Assembly: GCA_038148895.1 (NCBI GenBank)
Contig: JBBVGQ010000006.1
Length of the DNA: 64,000 bases
Source: Tamlana sp038148895
GTDB taxonomy: Bacteria; Bacteroidota; Bacteroidia; Flavobacteriales; Flavobacteriaceae
Strand: one strand, 5' to 3'
Within the stretch, counting starts at the first letter, position 1. Every line of letters starts with the position of its first letter. Below the pieces are notes generated by a model, which did not search any database, was not told the DNA's origin, and saw only the letters and a list, made by a program, of their open reading frames with translations. The translations under genes and the position numbers were made by a program. This document shows positions 28,401-36,237 of the stretch, in pieces.

Positions 28401-29753
28401 CAACCAGAGATTTCCAGATTGGGTCTCTGCCACCGTTCTAATTTCATTTTCATAGGGGTTTGTGGTTGTATTTAATGGGTGGTGCCAAATGAAATCCTCT
28501 TTAGTAAGATTGATTTTGTTCAAACCGCCGTACATGGTTCCAACCCATAGGTTTTTTGATGAGTCTTCAAAAAGACTTAATACAATATCTGAGGATATGC
28601 TTTCAATTTTTTCTTCATCTGCCCTATAGTTTATAAATTCATTATCATTTCTATTATACAGAAATAGTCCACCTCCATGAATGCCAACCCAAATATCTTT
28701 GTTGCTGTCTTCTAAAATTTGGTGTTTATCAGGGTCTCCTAAAAAATTACGTTCTTTAGAGTTTAGCGAATAATATTGTATTTCCTTATGTTCAATGGAA
28801 TATCTGTAAATACCTCTTGTTTGTTTAAAAACTATCCAAGTGTTGTTATAAGAGTCGTTTAAAAACCTGTCGAAACTTTTAAAGCCAGAGTTATAAACAT
28901 TAGAAATGGAATTTTTATTGATGTCTAAATCCAAAAGCCTATTTTCTGTTAAAAAAAGTACCCTGTTTACATTAACTTGGTTTATGGCATATATTGGGCT
29001 ACCTGTAAATTTTTCATCAATAGATTCAAGGGGTGTTAAGGTAAATTTATTGTTGTTCTTTGAGTATTGGGCAATCTCACCAGAATCAGTTCCAAACCAT
29101 AATTTGTTTTCAAATTTATTGAACGAGATAAAGCTTTTATCTTTATAGTTTATGGCTACCTTATCGTTTGTGTCTATTTTAACTAATCCTTTTTCAGTTC
29201 CTATCCAGATATCTCTATCAAATCCTTCATATAAAAAATGAATTTCGTTGTGATTATTAAACAAAGTGGCCTTTAAATTTGTGCCATCGGTATATTCAAT
29301 TTTGGCATATCCAAAATTACCCCAAACCCAAATATCGCCATTAGAAACTGGTCTAAAATAAATGATATCGATTTTATTGTCAAACAAGGTTCTTTTAATG
29401 TCCGTAACTTTGTTTGTGATTGGGTTTATTCTCTGTAAATTATAGTTGTCTGACCAGCACCAAACAAAGCCTTTTTTGTCTTCAAACATAGATTCTATTC
29501 TACTATTTGAAAGGCTTGTTGTGTCTCCAGGTATTGCGTAATAGTTTTTAAAATTATTGCCATCATATTTGCTAAGCCCATTTAATGTACCGAACCACAG
29601 ATAACCTTTGTCGTCTTGAATAATCTTTCTAATCGAATTATCGGGCAATCCGTTAGTGACATTCAGTTTTTCAATCTGAAGGTTTTGAGCATTTAAAAAT
29701 AGACTTATTGAAAAAAACAATAAACACCAGCCGTTCCTCATATTAATCATCAT
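25431..29753 (-). CDS. Hybrid two-component system sensor/regulator (HTCS)
   Basis: The 1440-residue protein joins sensor kinase and transcription factor in one chain. After a signal peptide come about 14 propeller repeats forming the periplasmic sensor (WFGTLNGLSKYDG and similar), a Y_Y_Y domain (near 800-870), one membrane helix (near 880-900), a HisKA domain with H928 in NISHEFKTPLTLI, a HATPase domain (DEGVGIAKKDQ, SGLGLAY), a receiver domain with phospho-acceptor D1229 in IICDLMMPVMDG, and a C-terminal AraC helix-turn-helix (LSRSLFYTKMKEVTGGTPN). Such proteins bind an oligosaccharide of the target glycan directly and activate the locus. The shared motif found at three promoters here is its likely binding site. 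Confidence 0.95.
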   Translation of the reverse strand: MMINMRNGWCLLFFSISLFLNAQNLQIEKLNVTNGLPDNSIRKIIQDDKGYLWFGTLNGLSKYDGNNFKNYYAIPGDTTSLSNSRIESMFEDKKGFVWCWSDNYNLQRINPITNKVTDIKRTLFDNKIDIIYFRPVSNGDIWVWGNFGYAKIEYTDGTNLKATLFNNHNEIHFLYEGFDRDIWIGTEKGLVKIDTNDKVAINYKDKSFISFNKFENKLWFGTDSGEIAQYSKNNNKFTLTPLESIDEKFTGSPIYAINQVNVNRVLFLTENRLLDLDINKNSISNVYNSGFKSFDRFLNDSYNNTWIVFKQTRGIYRYSIEHKEIQYYSLNSKERNFLGDPDKHQILEDSNKDIWVGIHGGGLFLYNRNDNEFINYRADEEKIESISSDIVLSLFEDSSKNLWVGTMYGGLNKINLTKEDFIWHHPLNTTTNPYENEIRTVAETQSGNLWLGSKGGKIFFYENNLLKHTFPDDLKGKNKEILSDLNVYSLFIDHDENLWIGTKGKGLFVIKNINNTNIDALEVMPYKIGSLQKIYAITQDSYNNYWIGSHGNGLGVIKNPFKNPKHLIYNTELVSNYIRYLFTDSDNNLWIATNEGINLLTSDQLNAENRSFIPIKHIKENKSSLSFNAVDHIFQASNNTFFVSTMGGGVNILDYPNFKNRNFEWQKLDVSNGLSSNKVFSVQEDRDNNIWICNSLGVDKYYADTGRIDNFLNEKNLSTSYFSEGCSATLKNGNLLFGNHKGFITFNPRQIEKDTTAYPIVLSKLIVNGNEQIPNKSGLIKHNIEYEEGIKLAYNQNNIEFNFSVLDFKNPNKNKYSYKLENYDDNWSTPLANNKAIYQNLPHGDYTFLLKATNSDGVMLSETKEFNVTITPPFFKSTVGYLTEAILLGIMFFGFLYLYKRQLSAKQEIAFSNRLNDKKLEYYTNISHEFKTPLTLISCHLQDILNNDNISTEEIKSLNGEIQKNSSYLLNLVEQILDFRKIREDKMKLLLINTDLNDFIKDIHSQFLPLANKNGVNLNLDIPDKSIYGDVDIRVLKKIVYNLMSNAIKFTPSGKTVQIILKPIDDNKRIELKIKDEGVGIAKKDQKQLFERFHKSANSSGLGLAYVKELVDTHKGLITLESELNTGTCFTIELPITKAHFSENEIELDDYTSIDSLTEAQPNDPEEAYEATEKEAGIADSILIIEDSNDMRLYLEKKFKYFSKVFTAKNGKEGVELAIKEIPGIIICDLMMPVMDGIEVVETLRDNFNTCHIPIILLTANSSQQKKLEGIKTGADDYINKPFDINHLKVKVDALIAQRKKIIDSFSKNPELSIEILTDDEENKNFVKSLKKVIEDSMGEANFSIDSTAAKLGLSRSLFYTKMKEVTGGTPNEFIKTVQLKKAARLLEETNYPIPEISLICGFNDHRYFAKIFKSYFNKTPKQYQLDRKKNKVKKEYQQN

Positions 29754-30071
29754 ATAAACTAATTACAAAATTAATTAACGGACCTTGTTGGATTATCCTG
29801 TGGCATCCTGACATGAATGAGATTTAGGAACACAGAGCATACAATTCGTCAAAAATTAGAAAAGCATAAAACATAGCAAATGGTGGTATGGATAAAATAC
29901 TGTTTTCTACATTTTTTTGGATTACTATATCATGCCATAAAACTGCTTGTGCAGTAATTTTGAAAAACACAATTTGTGTAATAGGCTTACTCAATTTAAA
30001 GGTCGTAATATCAAATTTAATGTTTTAAAAATTAAGAATCAATTATATACTAACAAATAAATATTTAAACA
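29754..30071. promoter_or_regulatory. Divergent promoter region with putative HTCS operator
   Basis: Between the HTCS gene and the plus-strand secreted-protein gene lies a 26-bp block (29899-29924, TTCTACATTT and TTTGGATTA cores) that is 25/26 identical to the block before PL11. The -7 element TAATTTTG (29955-29962) lies 50 bases downstream of its TTCTAC and 109 bases before the plus-strand start codon. A partial copy, TTGGATTATCC, at 29788-29798 also matches the PL11 block. It lies near a minus-strand TAATTTTG (29766-29773) close to the HTCS start codon. Confidence 0.7.
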
Positions 30072-31118
30072 ATGAAACAAACATTACTTAAAAACGCAAT
30101 TTTAACATTGGCATTGGTTTTTGCTTTTAATAGCGTAAATGCACAACTCGGAACAAGTGAAAAATGGACAGGTGCTGAAGACACTAATTTCTCAAATGGG
30201 CTTAACTGGGAATTTTTTTCAGTACCAGTATATGATTCTGCGAATAGCATCTACACACGTTGTGATATTGATACCGCAAATCCTTGTATTTTAAACGACG
30301 CTACTATTGATACATTAGGAACTTATGTTGTTCGTCCTGGTGCTTCATTTACTATTCAATCATCAGTAGTATTTGCGCGTTCACCTTACTCTAGCCCAGA
30401 CCACTATTTAGGTGGGGCAAATGTAAGTATTGAGAACGGGGCAGTGGTTAATGTAAGAAGAAGTGCATGGATTGGAAGTAGCAGTACTGGTGCACCAGCT
30501 TTTTACACAATTAATGCTGGTTGTGAATTTAGAGTAGCCAATAACTTTTCGGTATCTGAAAGACAAAATGCAACTATCGACATTAACGGTGGAACATTAG
30601 TTGTTGAGAGCGCAACTTTGAGACTTGGGGCTTACCCACAATTTTCTAGCTATGGTATTATAAACCTTAATAGTGGTAATATCAATGCTTATGATATATC
30701 TATTAATGGTGATTTTGGTAGTAAATTAAATGTAGATGAAGGTGTTTTAACCATACCTGCGGTAGATTACAGATTTCAACTTCAAAGTTTAGTTGATGGT
30801 GGTTTAATCGTTCCTGCTGCTGGTAAGGCCATTGTAATTGAATTTGACGGAACTGACACTATCCTATATGCCTCTGCAACTGCTAGTGTTGACGATATCA
30901 GCTCTAGAGTTTCAACAAACGTTAAAGCTATTGGTAACAGAATACTTGTTAGCAACGTTACGTTGCCATCAGAAGTAAATATTTACAGTATAACTGGGGC
31001 TTTGGTTAAGTCTTTCAAAGTTAATGCTGACGAAAGTTTTGAATTTAGATCTGGCCTTTATGTAGGTACAGTTAAAACTTCAGAAGGTCAAAAATCTTTC
31101 AAGTTATTATTGAAGTAA
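30072..31118 (+). CDS. T9SS-secreted beta-solenoid-like protein of unknown function
   Basis: I do not recognise the family. The 348-residue protein has a signal peptide (to about residue 24, NSVNAQ). Its body carries short repeated stretches of the kind GAVVNVRRSAWIG, NATIDINGGTLVVESATLRLG and SYGIINLNSGNINAYDI, typical of right-handed beta-solenoid secreted proteins. The C-terminal 75 residues (NVTLPSEVNIYSITGALVK to KSFKLLLK) look like a T9SS type A sorting domain. It is monocistronic, with its own terminator, and its promoter carries the motif shared with PL11 and GH115. It is therefore likely induced with the locus and may be a surface glycan-binding or structural protein; no catalytic motif is visible. 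Confidence 0.7.
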   Translation: MKQTLLKNAILTLALVFAFNSVNAQLGTSEKWTGAEDTNFSNGLNWEFFSVPVYDSANSIYTRCDIDTANPCILNDATIDTLGTYVVRPGASFTIQSSVVFARSPYSSPDHYLGGANVSIENGAVVNVRRSAWIGSSSTGAPAFYTINAGCEFRVANNFSVSERQNATIDINGGTLVVESATLRLGAYPQFSSYGIINLNSGNINAYDISINGDFGSKLNVDEGVLTIPAVDYRFQLQSLVDGGLIVPAAGKAIVIEFDGTDTILYASATASVDDISSRVSTNVKAIGNRILVSNVTLPSEVNIYSITGALVKSFKVNADESFEFRSGLYVGTVKTSEGQKSFKLLLK

Positions 31119-31156
31119 AAATTTAGTAAGTAGTTTATTTAGATAGTAATCCATTA

Positions 31157-31189
31157 AAAGGTGCGTGAATTTAATTCACGCACCTTTTT
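31157..31189 (+). terminator. Rho-independent terminator after the secreted-protein gene
   Basis: A near-perfect palindrome, AAAAGGTGCGTGAATT and AATTCACGCACCTTTT, ends in a T-tract 39 bases after the stop codon. Confidence 0.93.
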
Positions 31190-31285
31190 ATTTGTATTTA
31201 AAGATTACCTAAATCAATTACTTAATCATTTATAGTTGAAAATATTCTTAAACGGAATACGTAAAAATATCAGTATTCAACAGAA

Positions 31286-31342
31286 TTCTACATTTTTTGG
31301 GACTATATTATAAAAACAAAACTTGAAGTTTGATTAATTTTG
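31286..31342 (+). promoter_or_regulatory. Putative HTCS-controlled promoter upstream of GH115
   Basis: TTCTACATTTTTTGG (31286-31300), followed by ACTATAT (31302-31308), matches the block at 29905 with small deletions. It lies 49 bases upstream of TAATTTTG (31335-31342), the same spacing as at the other two promoters. The predicted transcript start is near 31350, almost 290 bases before the GH115 start codon. Confidence 0.6.
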
Positions 31343-31501
31343 ATAAAGCCAGCTAAACATAACTGCTAACTTCTGTTGGTTGTTATAAAGAACAAATTTA
31401 AAATAGCACATTGTGCAATAAAATATTGGAGGCTTGTAATATGTCTCCATTTACTTAGTTTTAGTTTAATGAAAGAGATTTGTATTAGCAAATCTCTTTT
31501 T
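31343..31501 (+). ncRNA. Possible small RNA or attenuated leader transcript
   Basis: A predicted promoter at 31286-31342 and an intrinsic terminator (AAAGAGATTTG 31472-31482, CAAATCTCTTT 31489-31499, T-tract to 31501) bracket about 150 bases without a gene. A second small stem, TGGAG/CTCCA, lies just before the terminator (31424-31450). The transcript could be a free small RNA or the terminated form of the GH115 operon leader. Confidence 0.4.
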
Positions 31502-31635
31502 GGTCATTAAAGTTTTAAATTAGCCAAATATATATGTTCATTGCCAAAAGTATGCGCCATCATAAACCATAAAACCCCATTTAACTACCTTACTTAATGC
31601 TTATTTTAAAAGTTACAACTAAACTTAAAGATTAA

Positions 31636-34542
31636 ATGAAAGACAAATTTTGTTTTTTGCTATTAATTTCTTTTTTAGCATTAAATTCTTGTAAAGACGT
31701 TCACGCCAATAAACCCAGTAAAGACACATTTGAGATTTTTACCTCAACTAATAAGTCGGTTATTTTATATAACAAGACTATGGGTGATTTGGATTCTATA
31801 ACAGCTTACCTGTTTGCAGATGATGTTTTTAAAATTACAGGTTATCGTCCAGAAGTTATTTCCAATATTAATGATGCCAAAGGCAATGTTATAGTAATAG
31901 GTGGTATTGAATCAGACTTGGTAGGTCATTTTTTTGAAAAAGCTGAGATTAATTCAAATTTTAAAAATCAATGGGAAAGTTATTGCTACAAAACTATTTT
32001 AAATCCAAACGATAAAATAGAGAAGGCTTTTGTTGTTGCAGGAACAGATCCAAGAGGCACAGCTTATGGTGTTTTTAATCTATCAAAACAAATGGGTGTA
32101 TCTCCTTGGTATTGGTGGGCTGATGTGCCTATTGAAAAACAAGAGGAACTGACTTTGGCCCAAGCAGATTTATACAGTAAAGAACCTACAGTAAAATACA
32201 GGGGGATTTTTTTAAATGATGAAGATTGGGGCTTACAGCCATGGGCTGCAAAAACTTTTGAACCCGAAACAGGTGACATTGGGCCAAAAACCTACGCCAA
32301 AATTTTTGAGCTTCTTTTGCGCCTAAATGCTAATACCATTTGGCCGGCTATGCACCCAAGTACTAAAGCCTTTTTCCATTATCCAAACAATATTCAAGTG
32401 GCGCAGGCTTACAATATTGTTGTTGGAACGTCGCATGCCGAGCCTATGCTAAGAAATAATGTAGATGAGTGGAGCAAAGAGAAACATGGCGATTTTAATT
32501 ACAAAACAAATAAAAATACCATTTACAGCTATTGGGAGAACAGGGTTGAAGAAGCTAAAAATATTGATGCTATTTATACTATGGGCATGCGTGGTGTTCA
32601 CGATAGTGGCATGGAAGGTGTAAATAGCAAAGATGAAGCTGTTGGTTTATTGGACGGGATTTTAAAAGACCAAAGGGAAATGTTAAAAAAGCATATTAAT
32701 CAAGACATTTCAAAAATTCCCCAAGCCTTTACCGTTTACAAAGAAGTATTGGATTTATATAAAAATGGTCTTGAGGTTCCTGAAGATGTTACACTTGTTT
32801 GGACTGATGACAACTACGGATACATTAAATCGTTAAGCAATGCCGAAGAGCAAAAACGTTCTGGTGGTAGTGGCGTTTATTATCATGCATCCTATTGGGG
32901 AAGGCCACACGATTACCTATGGTTGGGTTCTACAAATCCCTACCTCATATGGGAAGAAATGATTAAGGCCTACAATCTTAACAACAAGAACATTTGGATT
33001 TTAAATGTAGGTGACATTAAACCCTTGGAATATGATATCCAACTGTTTTTAGATATAGCTTACGATGCTTCAAAGTTTGAGAATTCTGAATCTATAAAAG
33101 AGCATCAACAAGCATTTTTTTCCAAAATATTTGGTGAAGAGCATGGCAAAACCATGGCTGAAATTAAAACAGATTATTATCAATTGGCATTTGAGCGTCG
33201 TCCAGAATTTATGGGTTGGAGCCAAACAGAACCAACAACACAAATTTCCAACACAGATTATAATGCTTTTTACAATGCAGATGAAATTGAAAAACGTATT
33301 GCTGAATTCAACCTTTTAGAAAATGAAATTGAAGCCATTGAAGATCAATTGTCAGATAATTTAAAATCTACATTCACACAATTAGTTGCGTATCCTATAA
33401 AAGGTGCCTCAAACATCAATAAAAAATTTCTGTATCGTGATAAAGCATTGGCTTATGCAAAACAAGGTAGACTAAGTGCAGAAAAATATAAAGAATTGTC
33501 CAAAACAGCTTACCAAAATATTGAGGTATTAACTAGACAATACAATGAATTATCAGAAGGAAAATGGAATGGCATAATGGATATGAAACCCAGAACCCTT
33601 CCAGTTTTTGACAATCCAGAAATTGAACTCAAGTGGCCGGAATCAGATCAAACTATTGGAATTTCAATTGAAGATACACTTAAAACGTCTGAAGGGTTGA
33701 AACGCCTACCCACATTTTATGTTAATGATTCAATAAAATACTTTATCGATATTTTTTTAGAGAAAAACGCGAAAGAAGATACATGGCAAATCAAACATCT
33801 TCCTAATTGGTTAGAGGTAACTAAAACTTCGGGTAATTTTAATATTTCAAAAGACTATCTGGAAGATAGAATTTATGTTTCCATTAATTGGGATAACTGG
33901 AAAAAAGCTGGTGAGCCTAACTCAGGTTCATTCACCATTCAAAAAGGTTCTTCTGAAGAATCTGTTCAAATTTTAATATCCAAAAGCTATGATGGTTTAA
34001 ATCCTACCGATATTGTAGAAAAAAATGGTTTTGCTGTTGTTTATGCCGAAAATTTCTCGGAAAACACATCTTCAGACACACTTAACTGGAAGAGGCTGGA
34101 AGGCCTGGGGCATTCTAAGGCAGTCATGCAAGCTCTGCCTTTAAGTGCCGCTTCAATATTAAATCATGAAAAAGCGCCAGTATTGAAATATGAGTTTTTT
34201 ACCGAAACGCTAAATGATACTGCACTGCTTAACCTTACAGCTATACCAACACACCCTTTGAACACCGATGGAGATGTTAGGATTGCTATACAGTGGAACA
34301 ACAACCTCATTGAAATAGTTGGTTTCAAAACTAAAGGAAGAAGTCCAGAATGGAAACAAAATGTACTGAGAAACAAAGCTTCAAAACAGATAACAGTTCC
34401 ATTGTCAACCAAAGGCAAACAAACACTAAAAATTTACATGATAGATCCTGGAGTATTGCTCGATTACTTTGTTTTAAACACTTCTGGAAGTAACTCTATG
34501 CCATATAAACTGCCAAATGAAACTAAGATTGGCAATAACTAA
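31636..34542 (+). CDS. GH115 alpha-glucuronidase
   Basis: The 968-residue lipoprotein (lipobox LALNSC) belongs to GH115, whose members remove (4-O-methyl-)glucuronic acid from polymeric glycans such as glucuronoxylan and, in some Bacteroidota, probably arabinogalactan. Family landmarks are AGTDPRGTAYGVFNLS, SPWYWWADVP, KYRGIFLNDEDW, the LNANTIWPAMHP segment, GMRGVHDSGMEG, and WTDDNYGY at 389-395. The C-terminal 300 residues add the usual beta-sandwich domains. It heads a five-gene unit that also encodes glucuronate catabolism, so released glucuronate is evidently consumed. No xylanase is in the window, which makes an arabinogalactan or rhamnogalacturonan substrate more likely than xylan. Confidence 0.9.
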   Translation: MKDKFCFLLLISFLALNSCKDVHANKPSKDTFEIFTSTNKSVILYNKTMGDLDSITAYLFADDVFKITGYRPEVISNINDAKGNVIVIGGIESDLVGHFFEKAEINSNFKNQWESYCYKTILNPNDKIEKAFVVAGTDPRGTAYGVFNLSKQMGVSPWYWWADVPIEKQEELTLAQADLYSKEPTVKYRGIFLNDEDWGLQPWAAKTFEPETGDIGPKTYAKIFELLLRLNANTIWPAMHPSTKAFFHYPNNIQVAQAYNIVVGTSHAEPMLRNNVDEWSKEKHGDFNYKTNKNTIYSYWENRVEEAKNIDAIYTMGMRGVHDSGMEGVNSKDEAVGLLDGILKDQREMLKKHINQDISKIPQAFTVYKEVLDLYKNGLEVPEDVTLVWTDDNYGYIKSLSNAEEQKRSGGSGVYYHASYWGRPHDYLWLGSTNPYLIWEEMIKAYNLNNKNIWILNVGDIKPLEYDIQLFLDIAYDASKFENSESIKEHQQAFFSKIFGEEHGKTMAEIKTDYYQLAFERRPEFMGWSQTEPTTQISNTDYNAFYNADEIEKRIAEFNLLENEIEAIEDQLSDNLKSTFTQLVAYPIKGASNINKKFLYRDKALAYAKQGRLSAEKYKELSKTAYQNIEVLTRQYNELSEGKWNGIMDMKPRTLPVFDNPEIELKWPESDQTIGISIEDTLKTSEGLKRLPTFYVNDSIKYFIDIFLEKNAKEDTWQIKHLPNWLEVTKTSGNFNISKDYLEDRIYVSINWDNWKKAGEPNSGSFTIQKGSSEESVQILISKSYDGLNPTDIVEKNGFAVVYAENFSENTSSDTLNWKRLEGLGHSKAVMQALPLSAASILNHEKAPVLKYEFFTETLNDTALLNLTAIPTHPLNTDGDVRIAIQWNNNLIEIVGFKTKGRSPEWKQNVLRNKASKQITVPLSTKGKQTLKIYMIDPGVLLDYFVLNTSGSNSMPYKLPNETKIGNN

Positions 34543-34611
34543 ATATTTATTATTTACTTTCTCGAAAACTATGCAATAGTCGTTTTTTATTAAATTGCAA
34601 GTACGATAAAA

Positions 34612-35373
34612 ATGAAACCAAGCGTCCTTATAGTTATATCTTTGTTTGTCTGTTCCTGTGTATATTCTCAACAAAACAATTTTGAAGAGGAAAGACCAGC
34701 CAATCTTTTTCCAACCGCAGAAATAGTAACTAGGTACCATAATGAATGGACTGTTAAAAACTATCGAAAACGAATTAATGTTTTTAAAAATGATATTCCC
34801 ACATCTGGATGTGTTTTTTTTATAGGAAATAGTATAACTCAACAAGGCGGTGATTGGAGCGAGAGATTTGGAGGCTCCAATATTAAAAACAGAGGTATAG
34901 CTGGTGATGTAACTGACGGGGTTTTAAAAAGATTGGATGAAATTGTTTATTACAAACCAAAAGCCATATTTATTTTAATTGGAATAAATGATTTGTTCAA
35001 CATACATTATAAAGAAGACACCAAAGGAATGAAATACGATAAAATAATACCTTCTGCCCATTATGTTGGAAAGAATATTACGAAAATAGCAAAGACACTG
35101 CATAATCGATTGCCAAACACAAAAATTTACGTAAGAACGGTTATGCCAACCCGAAGAGATTTTCTAAAGGAAGATATATTGAAGGTGAATAAGGTAATTA
35201 ATAAGGAGAGTAAAAAAGGGTATTTTGCCTTGATTGATTTTTATTCAGAATTTGTGGATGATTTGGGTTATCTTGCTAAAGGCCTAACAAATGACGGAGT
35301 ACACTTAAACGAGGCCGGATACAAAAAATGGGTAGATATTGAAAAAGAAACAGTAAATGAATTTTATCATTAA
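34612..35373 (+). CDS. SGNH/GDSL-family esterase
   Basis: This 253-residue secreted protein (signal peptide or lipobox FVCSC) has the four SGNH blocks: FIGNSITQ with S74, RGIAGD with the glycine, GINDL with the asparagine, and NDGVHLNEAG with the Asp/His pair. Such enzymes in glycan loci usually remove acetyl groups from sugars. It lies 69 bases after GH115 and 40 bases before the dehydrogenase gene, inside the glucuronate operon. The acetylated sugar it acts on is unknown. Confidence 0.85.
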   Translation: MKPSVLIVISLFVCSCVYSQQNNFEEERPANLFPTAEIVTRYHNEWTVKNYRKRINVFKNDIPTSGCVFFIGNSITQQGGDWSERFGGSNIKNRGIAGDVTDGVLKRLDEIVYYKPKAIFILIGINDLFNIHYKEDTKGMKYDKIIPSAHYVGKNITKIAKTLHNRLPNTKIYVRTVMPTRRDFLKEDILKVNKVINKESKKGYFALIDFYSEFVDDLGYLAKGLTNDGVHLNEAGYKKWVDIEKETVNEFYH

Positions 35374-35413
35374 TTCCAAGATTATAAAAAAATAAAACCA
35401 AAAAACTAAAAAT

Positions 35414-36220
35414 ATGTTTGATTTAAAAGATAAAGTAGCCGTTGTAACAGGTGGCGGTGGCGTATTGGGTGGAAGCATAGCTAAAAGCCTAGTAGAAATA
35501 GGTGTTAAGGTCGCTATTCTCGATATTAGGGAAGAAAATGTAAAAGCGAGGGTCGAAGAACTAGAAGGATTGGGTGGAGACGTACTCGGTTTTGTTTCCA
35601 GTGTTTTGGATGTTGCCGAGCTAAAGTCAACCCGAGATGATTTACTTCAAAAATGGGGAAAAGTTGATATTTTGATTAACGCCGCTGGAGGAAACCTTCC
35701 TGGGGCTACGCTTACCGAAGAGCAGACCGTTTTCGATATGAAGATTGAAGATTTTGAAAAGGTCAATAGTTTAAATATGAACGGTACGGTTTATCCAAGT
35801 CTTGTTTTTGGCGAAGCTATGGCAGAAAAAGGAGAGGGTAGTATTATAACAATCTCTTCAATGGCAACGTATTCAGCTATTACAAGGGTATTGGGGTATT
35901 CAACAGCAAAAACGGCCATAAACATTTTTACACAATGGATGGCCATGGAAATGGCAACAAAATTCAGTGAAAAAATCCGGGTCAACTCCATTGCTCCAGG
36001 GTTTTTTATAGGTGATCAAAACCGAAAAGTCTTAATCAATCCAGATGGCTCCTATACAGAACGTAGTAAAAAGGTGCTGGCAAGAACGCCAATGGGTCGT
36101 TTTGGAGATATAAAAGAATTGAACGGGGCTGTTAAATTTCTTTGTTCAGACGAGGCATCGTTTATCACTGGGGTAATTTTACCTATTGATGGTGGTTTCA
36201 GCTCATTTAGTGGTGTTTAA
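35414..36220 (+). CDS. SDR-family D-mannonate oxidoreductase (fructuronate reductase)
   Basis: A 268-residue cytoplasmic short-chain dehydrogenase with nucleotide-binding VVTGGGGVLGGSIA (10-23), NAAGG (89-93), S148/S149, and the YxxxK pair Y162 and K166. It resembles the SDR-type mannonate oxidoreductases that reduce D-fructuronate to D-mannonate, replacing the unrelated UxuB enzyme. The next gene, 17 bases away, is mannonate dehydratase, which fixes the pathway. A tagaturonate-reducing activity is a less likely alternative. Confidence 0.82.
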   Translation: MFDLKDKVAVVTGGGGVLGGSIAKSLVEIGVKVAILDIREENVKARVEELEGLGGDVLGFVSSVLDVAELKSTRDDLLQKWGKVDILINAAGGNLPGATLTEEQTVFDMKIEDFEKVNSLNMNGTVYPSLVFGEAMAEKGEGSIITISSMATYSAITRVLGYSTAKTAINIFTQWMAMEMATKFSEKIRVNSIAPGFFIGDQNRKVLINPDGSYTERSKKVLARTPMGRFGDIKELNGAVKFLCSDEASFITGVILPIDGGFSSFSGV

Positions 36221-36237
36221 TTTAAAAATCTAAGAAT

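Larger units (their letters stand above)
31119..31635 (+). other. 517-base leader/intergenic region before the GH115 operon
   Basis: It contains, in order, the terminator of the preceding gene (31157-31189), a motif-bearing promoter (31286-31342), a terminator-like hairpin (31472-31501) and a further 134 bases of AT-rich leader before the GH115 start. No open reading frame of useful size is present; a five-codon frame (ATG at 31441) sits after a GGAGG. Confidence 0.6.
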
